From: Amaurobius ferox
Lineage: Eukaryota; Arthropoda; Arachnida; Araneae; Amaurobiidae
NCBI GenBank assembly: GCA_951213105.1
Contig: OX578142.1
Span: forward strand, 4,232,649-4,296,648
Length of the DNA stretch: 64,000 nt
Direction: 5' to 3'
Under the pieces are notes generated by a model. That model did no database searches. It was not told the DNA's origin and worked only from the letters and a program-made list of their open reading frames with translations. Position 1 is the stretch's first letter; every line of letters begins with the position of its first letter. Position numbers and translations under genes: made by a program. Shown piece after piece: positions 9,551 through 19,199 of this stretch.

Positions 9551-9616
9551 CCGCGACTTGTCCGTAACTAACTCCTGTATTATACTATACAGGAGTTAGT
9601 TACGGACAAGTCGCGG
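9551..9616. repeat. Perfect 30-bp inverted repeat with 6-nt loop
   Basis: Arms 9,551-9,580 and 9,587-9,616 are exact reverse complements around a loop reading TATACT. Just downstream (9,617-9,655) a diverged partial copy of the loop region and arm (ACTTATCCGAAACTAG) recurs. A perfect arm in otherwise decayed sequence suggests recent foldback or a nested small element. Confidence 0.85.
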
Positions 9617-10034
9617 CTCCTATATACTATACAGGAGACTTATCCGAAACTAGTAAAGAATAGAATGACGCGTCTCGCCGCCAATGTGACGGTCTCGCCC
9701 GTGCCGGATCGTCACCTCCAAGAGCTACTCTCGGGGGTGACGGACGGATGCAGACGCTTAGGAAATTTTTGGGGAAAACGGTGCTACTTCGGATGTTTTC
9801 CGGAAAAAAGGAATTGTGGAACTTCTCGGAAAAAACATGATCATTCGCTATCGCGAGAATTCCTCGCGTTCGTTTTCGAAATTTAAGAAGAATCAGCGGC
9901 GGTAAGTGCGCGCGGCAATTTTTTCTGTGCGGGAATTTTGAATTTCATGCGCGGTTTACGCGTCCTATTTCAAACCCTCTAAAATAGTAGGTTTCCATGC
10001 ATTTTTTTTTATTAATATTGCTAATTAAAGCAAA

Positions 10035-10145
10035 AAAGCATTTGGCGGGATTTTAAACAAAAAATCGCTATTTGGGCGAGATTTTAAACAAAAGATCGCT
10101 ATTTGGCGCAATATTTAGCAAATAATCGCTTGTTGGCGCAGAATT
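10035..10145. repeat. Four imperfect ~35-bp tandem units
   Basis: Units built around AAATCGCTATTTGG followed by GCGA or GCGC and an ATTT-A-A-A-CAAA spacer repeat about four times, next to the right end of the pogo-like element. Subterminal arrays of this kind are common transposase-binding regions in DNA transposons; that role is inferred. Confidence 0.65.
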
Positions 10146-10651
10146 TGGCATTATTTTGCCGTATTCCGGTTTTGGGAGAGACCGGATATTGGAACGCCGG
10201 ATAAGAAGCCACGTACTGTATTATTAGAATTATATGATAAATACAAAAAAGAAGTATTCTTTTCTTCAGATGATTTTATTACAGTAGATGATTTAAATCC
10301 TACATTAAAGAATTTAGTTATTTTCGATGATTGTGTGACTGAGAAAGATCAAAAAACCATTCAAGAATTATTTATCAGAGGTAGAAAGAAAAACGCATCT
10401 ATTATTTATTTATCACAGTCATATTATACAACACCTATCAATATAAGAAAGAACTGTAATTACTTTATATTTTTCAATCTACAACCAAAAGAAATTCAAC
10501 AGATTATAAGAGAGATAGATGGTAAATTAAGTACTGAAGAATTCAAGCAAATATATAATAAAAGTGTTCAAAAACAATACGATTTTTTAATGTTAGATTT
10601 AGTGAATCCAAAAATAAGATACAGAAAAAAATTTGATCCTATATAAATGAA

Positions 10652-11038
10652 ATGGAAGAATATTTAGAAAAAAGATTGTACAGAAAGAGTAGAAATTTGT
10701 ATCAAAAGATAAGTATTTCATTATCAGTAAGTAAGGTCATTCTAAGTGGAACAGGTTTATCAGCTATTGCCTATCTTCCGCTTGCTTTATTAAGTTTATC
10801 GGTTGATATAGTAGAAGCTATTGATCTTGCATTAAAAATAGCAGAGAGGAAAGAAGAATATAGACATTGTTATAATTTTTATAAAGAACTCATTAATTCG
10901 TTTAAAGCTAAGGATATGACAGAAGAAGAAATTTATATGCGAGAAAAGGACTTCATAAAAAGTTTAAAATTTAATCCAGTTGAAAAATATGTAAAACAAA
11001 TGCAATTGAATGGATATAAATTTATTCATTCTAAATAA
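10652..11038 (+). CDS. Hydrophobic conserved Polinton protein (128 aa)
   Basis: Intact 128-residue frame between the ATPase and phospholipase genes. The start taken is the second ATG, because the TAAATG at 10,644-10,649 opens only a very short frame. Residues 20-60 are hydrophobic with Gly/Ala/Leu (SISLSVSKVILSGTGLSAIA) and form one or two membrane-type helices; the rest is charged and helical. Proteins with this SISLxxSKV hydrophobic block sit in the same position in related elements. Function unknown; a membrane-associated virion component is plausible. Confidence 0.55.
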   Translation: MEEYLEKRLYRKSRNLYQKISISLSVSKVILSGTGLSAIAYLPLALLSLSVDIVEAIDLALKIAERKEEYRHCYNFYKELINSFKAKDMTEEEIYMREKDFIKSLKFNPVEKYVKQMQLNGYKFIHSK

Positions 11039-11515
11039 ATGAAAGGTGGTGATATTGTTGGATGGTTACAAGATAAAATAAATCCTCCAGAAATGCATTT
11101 ACCAGGATATCAATATTGTGGTCCATTTACAAAATTAGAAAAAAGATTAAAAAGAGGTGATCCTGGAATAAATAAAGTTGATAAAGCATGTAAAAAACAT
11201 GATATTTCTTATAGTAAAACAAAAGATACAAAACAGAGACATGTTGCTGATCAAGAATTAATATATGATTTAAATGCAATACAAGATCCAACATTTCGAG
11301 AAAGATTAGATAGAGGAATTATTAAACCTATTATTAAAGCTAAAAAAACTTTTGGGTTAGGAATATCTCCTAATATGTATTGTGTCAAGTGTAAAAAGTA
11401 AACCGAAACAAAAAATTATTATGAAACTACTTCTAAAAATAATAAACCAGTTGGTAAAGGTATTTGTACAATTTATGGAAGTAAAAAGAATACTTTTTTA
11501 GGATTAAAGAGTTAA
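11039..11515 (+). pseudogene. Parvovirus-type phospholipase A2 fused to DUF5679-like zinc domain; early stop
   Basis: From a TAAATG start, residues 26-30 (YCGPF) form the calcium loop and H54-D55 (KKHDISY) the catalytic His-Asp, with paired Cys27 and Cys51. This is the VP1-unique-region phospholipase fold of parvoviruses and adintoviruses, used to breach endosomal membranes. The loop's usual final Gly is Phe, which may weaken Ca binding. The frame meets a TAA at 11,399-11,401 directly after CVKCKK, then stays open in frame to 11,513-11,515, with a Lys/Gly stretch and a CTIYGSKK knuckle. That layout is the DUF5679-like zinc ribbon, with one Cys changed to Tyr. So the protein is cut inside its C-terminal domain. 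Confidence 0.75.
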
Positions 11516-12551
11516 AAGAGACATATTATAATCCAGAAACAGGTTATTGTGGTATTCAAGAATTGAAAAGAAAAACAGGATTACCTGATGTTGAAGAATT
11601 TTTACATGAACAAGATGTATATACTAGATATAAACCTGTCATTCGTAAATTTAAAAGAAGGAGAGTTTATGTTCCAAACAGTAATAATCAATTTGACGCT
11701 GATTTGTTATTTATAAAAAATTATAGCAAATATAACGATGGAACTAATTATTTGTTAACAGTTATAGATGCTTTTAATAAATATGCTTGGGCTTTCCCTA
11801 TAAAAAGAAAAACATCAGAAGTAGTAGTACAAGGTTTTAAACAAGTTTTTAAAGAAAGAAAGCCAAAATTCATTTTGACAGATGAAGGTACTGAATTTAC
11901 AGGAAAAGTTACACAAAAATTATTCAAAGATAATAATATACATTGGTTTACGACTTATAATAAAGAAATAAAATCTGCAATAGCTGAGAGATTTAATAGA
12001 AGTATAAGAGAAAAAATTATAAAATATATGCACGCTAACCATACTAAAAGATATATTGATGTATTACCCAAATTACTTAAAAATTATAACAATTCATATC
12101 TTAGATCTATAAAAATGACACCTGTTGAGGCTAGTCGAGATGATAATGAATCTCTAGTTTATAAAAATTTATATACTAAAAAGATCATGAAAAAACCTAA
12201 ATTTAAGATAGGGGATAGTGTTAGAATATCAACAATTAAAAAAACATTCAGGAAAGTAGATGATTCTACATTTACTGAAGAGATTTTTATAGTATCTGAA
12301 GTATTAAAAACAGATCCTATTACTTATCGATTAAAAGATTTAAACAGTAAAGAAATTGAAGGAACTTTTTATGAAAATGAAATGGTAAAATATAATGAAA
12401 AAGATGATGTATATAAAATTGAAAAAATCATAAAAAGAAAGGAAATAAATATTTTGTAAAATGGTTAGGAAATCCAGATGAATTTAATAGTTGGACATCT
12501 GATTTATACGATACAGTGGAAGAAGAGGTTATCCCAAAACGTTTAAATTAA
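11485..12551 (+). pseudogene. Polinton integrase with C-terminal chromodomain, frameshifted
   Basis: The frame opens at 11,485 without an ATG (TTG at 11,563); the open stretch includes an N-terminal YYNPETGYCGI segment typical of Polinton integrases. The rve core has catalytic Asp in FDADLL, Asp in LTDEGTEF and Glu in AERFNR, the last two 35 apart (DD35E). The core frame stops at 12,457-12,459. One base step away, the sequence continues with YFVKWLG and EFNSW, the aromatic-cage part of a chromodomain, to a TAA at 12,549-12,551. A frameshift near 12,440-12,450 thus separates catalytic and chromatin-reading parts. Family role: integration of the linear genome. Confidence 0.85.
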
Positions 12552-12769
12552 ATGATTTATATCCTGGGGAATATGATCTGATATCATTGAGTAAAATTAA
12601 TACTAAATATGGAGATTCAGTAATCGTAAAGTTAGATGTGGAAGGTGAAGAAAAAGAGTATTACCTTGCGAAAAAACATGGAAAACTTTCTGATGAATCA
12701 ATATATAAAATCAATAAAGGAAGATATATATTTAAGTATTCGGGTATGATTGATGATAAATACGTATAA
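12542..12769 (+). CDS. Small OB-fold-like protein, start uncertain
   Basis: Open to a TAA at 12,767-12,769. Its frame overlaps the integrase end and has no ATG before mid-gene. The pattern F-K-L-x-D-L-x-P-G-E-Y, then INTKYGDSVIVKL and a late FKYSGM matches small proteins found downstream of integrase in Polinton-like elements and scattered widely in arthropod genomes, thought to be OB-fold ssDNA-binding. The assignment rests on recollection of that pattern. A native ATG may have been lost. Confidence 0.5.
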   Translation, partial: FKLNDLYPGEYDLISLSKINTKYGDSVIVKLDVEGEEKEYYLAKKHGKLSDESIYKINKGRYIFKYSGMIDDKYV

Positions 12770-12796
12770 GAATTAGAGAAAGCTTAATCATTTTTC

Positions 12797-12819
12797 AGTA
12801 GGGGGCATCACCCCCCACT
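12797..12819. terminator. GC hairpin after the last Polinton gene
   Basis: AGTAGGGGG and CCCCCCACT pair around a CATCA loop, 27 bp after the final rightward stop codon, in otherwise AT-rich DNA. A transcript 3'-end or replication-stalling role is possible but unproven. Confidence 0.35.
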
Positions 12820-12962
12820 ATAAAATTATCATATCTTTTTTATTAAACATATGTTTTGTAATTCATAATGATTTCATTCATATTTTTATAATTCTTTTTA
12901 ATTTTATAAAAAATGTTTAGATTTAGTTAAAAATTTTGAGTTTTATCTATTAAATATATGTG

Positions 12963-13187
12963 TGGGGGGGGGGGGGGGTCTCAACCCCACCCTTTAAAAA
13001 CAGAGGGTTTCCATTCAGGTCCTCTTTTTTCACGCATTTATTTTAAGTAATTCACTGCATACTTTTAATATGTCTAGCTTCTTAACTAAAAGAAGTTCTC
13101 TGTTTAAAGGTACATATATTAGAGGACTTCCATTCAGGTCCTCTTTTTTCACGCATTTATTTTATATGTCTAGCTTTTTAACTAAAA
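12963..13187. repeat. G-tract and 119-bp tandem duplication near Polinton terminus
   Basis: A G16 run lies at 12,963-12,978. Two copies of a unit follow. The element TTCCATTCAGGTCCTC plus a T-run and CACGCATTTATTTTA is at 13,009 and 13,128; TATGTCTAGCTT plus TTAACTAAAA is at about 13,069 and 13,166. The second copy is shortened. Tandem arrays inside terminal repeats are usual for Polintons. Confidence 0.75.
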
Positions 13188-13249
13188 ATGTTCAATAATT
13201 CATTGTTAAAATTTGGTCTTAATGTAAAAAAGGTATATATACATTTTTT

Positions 13250-13352
13250 TAGCTATAAAAATCATGTTTTTAATATTAAAATGGATCAAGACCTTTTTTT
13301 TCATAAAAAAAAAGATAAAATTAGCTATATAATCATGTTTTTTAGTGTAAAA
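13250..13352. repeat. Terminal direct repeats; inferred Polinton right end
   Basis: TTAGCTATAAAAATCATG (13,250) recurs as TTAGCTATATAATCATG (13,321), each followed by a T-run and A-rich tract. After GTGTAAAAAGAG the sequence changes to balanced composition, so the element boundary is placed near 13,350. Confidence 0.5.
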
Positions 13353-14101
13353 AGAGTCCGGGCACTCAGACATGCGTATGGATACTACTTCAGTCAGATC
13401 ATTCAGATCGATCTATCGGTCAGTCAATCACTCTATCTTGTTCTGATCTCTTGTGATCAATTAGCAGATGACCGCTGACATATGACGATGATAAGACGGT
13501 GTAGTTCTTAGTCGATATGTTCGGTATGCGTGTCTAAGTCAGATGTATTTAGTTTATAACACAGACTTGTATTTCTACTGTATGATGGCTATTTATAAAG
13601 ATGCGTGCAGTTTTTATGACGTTAAGTATTATTTCAGTTTACGGTGAATTGTGTGAAGTCATAGTAAAGTGTATCGGTGCTTCATCTAATGAAACTTTTC
13701 TAGCAAGTGTGATACCAACAATCAAGAACACGCAAGTAATTGAGGTAGTATAAGTTTTTCTAAATACTACAAATGCATCAGGAAAGTTCTGTGATTTACT
13801 TCAGTCTTTATGCACGTACGAGCTTTTTGTACATAGAATTGTTTAGTATTGTCATGGTACCTACAGAGTTGTGTACATTGCCTAATGTGCTTTATTTAGT
13901 CACTAAATAAAAGTGAACTGAGTTTTCTTAACCTGCTTTGTATATCTTTTCATCACACACGAACATTCATCTAAGGTTTTTCGCTGCATTTAACTGTGTT
14001 ATTTTTCAAGCTTCTAGCATATTCTATACTGATGTATTTTGATCATCGTCATTAGATGATATGAATTTATGGATATACTATATGATGTAGTATAGCTTAC
14101 A
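13353..14101 (+). promoter_or_regulatory. Probable 5' LTR of copia A
   Basis: The stretch has no coding potential. It contains a TATTTATAAAGAT promoter-like box near 13,590, an AATAAA signal near 13,914 and ends in TTACA directly before a primer-binding site. With no second LTR visible, its left edge is a guess. Confidence 0.4.
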
Positions 14102-14102
14102 A

Positions 14103-14116
14103 TGATTACGGGCCAG
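14103..14116 (+). promoter_or_regulatory. Primer-binding site, half initiator tRNA-Met type
   Basis: TGATTACGGGCCAG resembles GGTTATGGGCCCAG, the complement of the internal anticodon-arm region of initiator tRNA-Met that copia elements use as a cleaved primer. There are four or so differences, consistent with decay. Confidence 0.45.
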
Positions 14117-14300
14117 TTAAACGCCCCAAAACTACAGAGAGTGTTCAGAAAAATACGTTGCAAAAGAAAAATTTCTCAGTATTTTATCTATACGTAGAGG
14201 TATTCAGATGGGGACCGCAGTGGGCACCATTTTGAACTACGTGTATTTGTAAACAATTGTACAAGACTTTTGTGTTTGCTTCATCAAACTACTAGTAGCC

Positions 14301-15080
14301 ATGGAGGCAGGTAGAATTGAGTCGCTGTCTCGAGACAACTACATCACTTGGAGTATGGAAATTTCATTCTTCCTCAAGGGAGAAGGGTGCTTCAGTCAAG
14401 TAGACGGAACTGTGAAACCTATTGAAAAAGATGCGTCACGCCGGGATTATGACAATTTTTATCAAAGAAGAGATAAGGCGCTGGCCATTATATATCAAAG
14501 TTTATCACCAGAATATAAAGAACTGGTTAATGTATCTGATGAGTCAAGTCAAGTGTGGGACACTTTGAAACAGCACCTACTTGAGAAAATCTTGTGTGTC
14601 TATTAGACAAATTCTTTTCAATTAGGCCCGACGAGCCCGTCGACATTTTCTGTTCCAAAATATGGAAAACAGCGACAAAACTCAAGGATGCTAATCATCC
14701 AATTGAAGATTTGTACATCGCCTTCCAGTCTATACGGTATTTACCTGAAGAATACTGTGGAATAGTGCAGATCATACATTGTCGAAGTGATGCGGATTTC
14801 AAATCAAGCAAAATCCAGTCCGAGCTGTCTGCGGAAGAGAGCAGACTACAACAGAACATTGACATGGCAAAAACAGTAAATTTTAATAATTCTGCATATT
14901 TTACTTCTAAGTACATGAGAAATAATGTAAAAATGCCTAATTTTAATTTGCCAAAAATGTCAAGTGTAAATAATTCTAATTCTAATGTTAATGTTAGAAA
15001 TGATTCTAAAAGTAAAATAAACTGTTTTTACTGTAAACAGCTAGGTCATATGAAAGTGAATTATCCCAAAATTAAACTTA
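14301..15080 (+). pseudogene. Copia A gag, frameshifted
   Basis: The first frame (14,301-14,606) has the N-terminal gag pattern with NYITWSMEISFFL and a W-x-x-L near its end (UBN2-type). An overlapping frame (from 14,594) continues through DADFKSSKIQSELSAEE to a zinc knuckle CFYCKQLGHM whose last Cys is Tyr. One indel near 14,600 separates the frames. Confidence 0.7.
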
Positions 15081-16857
15081 GTGGAACAAGTATTGTTGAA
15101 GTTTTTAGATCTCCTTGTATTGAAGCTAATACTGTAATCGATCCTAACGATAGGCTCAACTGGATAGTAGATACTGCTGCTATGCGACATTTTTGTAATA
15201 ACATTCTCTAAATTTAATGAGTGTAAAGGCACTTCAATGTCACTAGCAGTAGGGGATATCGAAAGGCCAGTTGAGGCTATCAGGACGGTGGAAATGTATG
15301 TCCAGTTCAAGGACAAGAAAAGTGTTATAGTGTTAAAAGATGTTAAGTAATTTCCTAAGCTTAGGCAAAATTTATTAGCTGCCTCGGTTCTAGAAGAACA
15401 AAATTACAGTTTTAGGGGAGCTAATGGGATACTATGGTTTTTTACACACAAAGGTGATAAATTCTTTTGTGCAAAGAGAAAAGATGGGTTGTATTTTTTA
15501 AAACCACAGTATAGTACCAGTGAACAAAATAACACAGAAAACCGTGAGTTTAAAGATAGGGATCAAAAGGGGGATAAAAAGCCCAAAAGGGATAGGAAAA
15601 CTAGTGATAGGAATACTAGTTTTTTCCAAAGTGTAAATAATGTAAAAATAGTACCTAATGAAACGAAATGTAAATCTGATTCGGCGAAGTCAAAAACTAA
15701 GCAGAAAGGAAATGTGACTAAATTTAAAAATAAGCCTAGCAGTTCAGTAACTGAACTAAATGAAACAAATTGTCTATGGTACAAGAGATATTGTCACATA
15801 AATGCTGAATATCTTTATCAAACCAGCAAAGTTTCTGTGGTAAATGGACTTTCTAGGCTTAGATACAGGAAAATAAATTGTAAACACTGTAAGTTAGCTA
15901 AGTCTAGGAGAGTATCATATCAACCTATTGGTAGGATTAGATCCACTAGACCATTGCAATTACTGCATATGGACGTTTGTGGTCTCTTGCCTACAGCCTC
16001 GTATGGTGGAAATAAATATGTTCTATCCATAACTGATGATTATAGCCGAACAGTTTTTGTTTGTTTAATGAAACAAAAATCAGAAGTGTTTAAACAGTTG
16101 AAGGAGTTTCAAACCAGAGAAGAAAGGCAACTAGGTACTAAGATTCTATGTATCCGAACGGATAATGAAATGGAATTCTGTCACGACAAGTTCAAAGCTT
16201 ATCTGAATAATATTGGTATTAAGGCAGAAAGAACTAATACGTATACGCCACAACAGAATGGAGTATCAGTCATTTAATTTAACCGCATTTGACTGTGTTA
16301 AGGCTATGTTGAACGAGAGTAAAGTCAATGACAGAATGTGGGCGAAAGCCATATTGTGTTTTACATACACTAAAAATCGAATATGTCACAAGTTTAAAAA
16401 CAAAACTCCACACGAACTCTACAATGGTAGAAAACCTTCAGTGAATCATCTTAGGACTTTTGGTTGTAGAGCCTATGTAGGTAAACCTAGTCAGCTCAGA
16501 AAGAAATTGGACATGAGAGCTACACAAGGAATTATAGTAGGCTATGCCATAGGCACCAAAGGCTATAGAATTTATTTGCCAGGGGGAAAACGTACAGTTG
16601 AAACCTGCAGTGTGAGATTTGAAGAGGGTGATGCAGTGGAAAGCATCCTGGACCCGATTTGTCCCAGAACTATCTCCTTGAAAATATCTAAGGATAACTG
16701 TTCAGAATATTCTGATGGGGAATATCCGAGGGGGGAAGTCTGATGGAGGGGCAGGAGAGACTGAAGACACTGATGAGGATCCGTCTGAATCCAGTGAGGA
16801 AATAGACTCTCCTGTTGATTCCAGTATGACTCCTTGCTCAGATATTACTTGGCAGTA
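15081..16857 (+). pseudogene. Copia A protease and integrase, broken
   Basis: Protease is marked by LNWIVDTAAM near 15,155. The frame shifts at about 15,205, continues to a stop in the protease C-terminus (15,347), and reopens at 15,489. Integrase follows: HHCC part from WYKRYCHINAEY to CKHCKLAKS, catalytic Asp in HMDVCG and in RTDNEMEF; the Glu after QQNGV is destroyed by a frameshift at about 16,260. The GKPSQLRKKLD region and an acidic hinge follow, then TAA at 16,855-16,857. RT and RNase H are missing entirely. Confidence 0.75.
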
Positions 16858-16860
16858 AGC

Positions 16861-18640
16861 AGCATACTCATTCTTCCTACAGAGTATATAATATAAAAAA
16901 AACTTAAAATTCACAATCATGTGCAAATTCCTATAATATTCTAAATGGCATTTTTATTTAAAGTATTCTATTAAAATGCTGAAGTTATTGCTCCTAAAAA
17001 TAAATTTAAGAATCTTTGTTCTTCTAGTTTGTTTTGTAAATACTAATGGCTGATATATTAACAATTAAAATGTATGTATGTATATATGAATATGTTCGTG
17101 TTGCTTTTCATGTATGTTTTGTGAGTTAATTCAAGGGCATGCCCAAACTCTATCACAAATTTCATGGAATAGATGTGAATTGAAAACAGTGACCAGTTAT
17201 CCCCCCCCCCCCCTTTTAACACGTGCTAGGATTTTACATGCTTAACCCATAAAGGTCAAACATTCCTTCGCAGGCAAAGCTTTGTTTCCCACAGAAACTG
17301 AAAACCTTGAATTCTACTCCTTTCACGTTAACATGGGCAGTCATATGAAGAAGCCAATTATTGCTGTCAAATGCAGAAAATAATGTGCTAAAGATACTCC
17401 CACCTAAAAGGACAGCTGGACAGAATAAGCAGATGGGACCTCGATGCCACAAAGGGGAAATCAACATCATATTCCCCTTTGATTTAGCATTATAACAGGC
17501 TATGACCAATGAGAGCCACCCTAAGAACAGGAGTAACCAATTACATGTTTAAGACAGTGTGAGTTTAGCACATATGGTGTTAGTACAAAAAATAAATAAA
17601 AAGCAGAGGAGAGAATCATCTGCTAGTGTGGTCCAGCCTGTGACGGCCACTCTGGGCCCTGTCTTCAGAAATGATGACTGCAAATTTTTACCTCTCTGTG
17701 CTGGTTGAGAATTGAGTGTACGAGATGTCGGACAAGAGTCCGGAGGACCCGAGCCGTACATTAGGCTTAATGAGCTGTAGAGACGCGGCATATTGCCTGG
17801 TCCATAGAAGCCCATTTTGTTTTATTTGATTCACTAATGCATAGCTGATGGCAATATGTAATGCACAAATTCTCACGATGAGCTACTTATGCCCCATGAT
17901 GGATATCCTGACTTATGATGAAGTGAAATCCAACGATTGCAGCCCTATTTACAATGAACACCCTTGGAGACAGATATAAACTCTTCCCATACCCAAGAAT
18001 AAGAACTGTATAGTTTCTGAAGCTTCAAATATGTATGAGACCCAACCAAGTCCAGACAATGACCTCAAGCACTTCATTTATGTAAGTTTAATGCATATTT
18101 ACTTCATTTATTGACACAATTTCATGAGGTTTTTAACTAAATTAGATGAAAATTTTAAAGGTATAAATGTCTTAAGCATATACTTGGTGATGCTAATTAT
18201 CAATCTTAAAGAATAAGAGTTATAATTAATTATAGCACTCTAATTAGAGTATGTATGGTATTTTAAAGTAAGACCTTTAAAAGCCACCACGGATAGACAT
18301 TGGAAGAATATATACCTTTAATATATTTATTATAGAATACTTTGAATGAGAACCTAAATGAATTCCTTCGTTAGGATTGTGATAATGAAAATTTGGATCA
18401 CTATAATAATATGTTGGCACATCTTTATTAAGGATGATGAATAACTTTATTCACTTCTCATGCATATAAATAGAATATATATATATATATATATATATAT
18501 AATAAATGATAACTTTGGATCCACATCTGCCTCTGTTCTTATGGAATTAATTAATTATAATTATGCTTGATTTTTCAGATACTTTGGAGTGTAAGTCCCC
18601 CTTTTAAAAAGCTAACCACTTGATTGATCTTATAAATTAA
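16861..18640. other. Non-coding interval, poly-C and AT microsatellites
   Basis: No gene recognised on either strand; short frames at 17,230-17,880 lack any family signature. It holds a C14 run near 17,201-17,214 and an (AT)n tract at 18,474-18,501. Confidence 0.5.
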
Positions 18641-18652
18641 GGAATAGACAAA

Positions 18653-18700
18653 AAACTTGTATCAGGAGTAATTACGGCCTTAACATCCTGATACAAGTTT
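18653..18700. repeat. 15-bp perfect inverted repeat
   Basis: AAACTTGTATCAGGA (18,653-18,667) pairs with TCCTGATACAAGTTT (18,686-18,700) around an 18-nt loop. It could be a MITE end or a simple hairpin; no partner element was found. Confidence 0.7.
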
Positions 18701-19124
18701 AATTTCATGATACTTCCGTGTATGCTAATTTTCCGGTATTGAGGAAAATCAGCATATTCCGGTTCAGCCACGGTACAATCTGCAGGATCTCAATTGAAAA
18801 CGGATCTGCCTCAAAGCAAATGAGCAAGACTTTAACAGTTAACTGTTAAACAAATTAAAATTTAACCTTTAACCGTATCGGAATGAAGATACGTGTTTTG
18901 TTTACATTATACTATCCTACAATATTGGCCACCTCTCTTGCAGCTATTTTTATCGCCAGGTTAGCTTCCTGCGTGGTCATTGACCTCACAATTTGAAATC
19001 GGTCCTCAATACCAGACTCTGAATTTGTCCCTATCGTACTAGGGTCACTTTCAGACCCCCAGACATCATTGCACTAACCTGAAGGGTTGATTTGTTCAGG
19101 AGCCATTGTATAAAACCTTGCTTC

Positions 19125-19197
19125 TCCAACTGGAAACCGAACCACCAATGTTCTTAGTGGTTAGACGATGATCTGCCGTTGAGCTACTGGGACTCAG
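19125..19197 (-). repeat. tRNA-like SINE head
   Basis: On the minus strand, TAGCTCAACGG (19,176-19,186) fits a Pol III A box and GGTTCGGTTTCC (19,132-19,143) a B box at tRNA spacing. Acceptor and anticodon stems do not pair properly, so it is a tRNA-derived SINE or tRNA pseudogene, not a working tRNA. The body may be 18,890-19,125. Confidence 0.45.
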
Positions 19198-19199
19198 TT

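Larger units (their letters stand above)
8112..10218. mobile_element. Non-autonomous pogo/Tc1-like DNA transposon in ATPase gene
   Basis: The element is bounded by TA at 8,110-8,111 and 10,219-10,220. Its ends begin CAGTAC and share an imperfect terminal inverted repeat including TTATCCGG. CAGT termini with TA target duplication are the pogo/Tigger signature. About 2.1 kb of interior shows no convincing transposase on either strand, so it is non-autonomous or too decayed. It contains a long hairpin and a tandem array. Base composition shifts to more GC at 9,300-10,200. Confidence 0.8.
7827..10646 (+). pseudogene. A32-like packaging ATPase split by a transposon
   Basis: The 5' part (from 7,827) carries the P-loop GPSGSGKT at residues 33-40. 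At 8,111 it is cut by a 2.1-kb element, and at 10,221 the same frame continues: it has the Walker B segment ending in IFDD near 10,323-10,334 and then a SIIYLSQSYY sensor-type strand, stopping at 10,644-10,646. Apart from the insertion and one TA duplication the frame is intact. This is the FtsK/HerA-family ATPase that drives genome packaging in Polintons and NCLDVs. It lies next to the divergent promoter and overlaps the next gene's leader. Confidence 0.85.
1..13352. mobile_element. Polinton/Maverick (adintovirus-like) endogenous element, right-hand part
   Basis: The hallmark set is visible: packaging ATPase, adenain-like protease, double-jelly-roll major capsid protein, minor capsid protein, PX-like protein, phospholipase A2 and retroviral-type integrase. 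Genes diverge from 7,755-7,826, leftward to the window edge and rightward to 12,769. DNA polymerase B is absent, presumably left of base 1 or lost. The right limit is inferred from the change in composition near 13,350, after AT-rich repeats typical of Polinton termini; no terminal inverted repeat can be matched because the other end is outside the window. Several core genes have a stop or frameshift, so this copy is non-functional. Class assignment is strong; subfamily is not determined. Confidence 0.88.
13353..16860 (+). mobile_element. Copia-like retrotransposon, family A, lacking RT
   Basis: Contains a probable 5' LTR, a half-tRNA primer site, gag and protease-integrase remnants, then ends without reverse transcriptase, RNase H or a recognisable 3' LTR. 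The 5' limit is inferred from the Polinton boundary; no target duplication found. The same family recurs at 32.5 kb and 57.1-58.6 kb. Confidence 0.7.

Noticed and set aside
9665..9886. 73-residue frame in the pogo-like insert
   Set aside because: Arg/Gly/Phe-rich composition from locally GC-rich DNA; no transposase motif.
13188..13478. 96-residue frame at the Polinton/copia boundary
   Set aside because: It crosses two different repeat types and is low-complexity Phe/Lys/Ile.
17234..17876. Three overlapping minus-strand frames
   Set aside because: No domain, splice signal or repeat match; could be host exon debris but cannot be supported.
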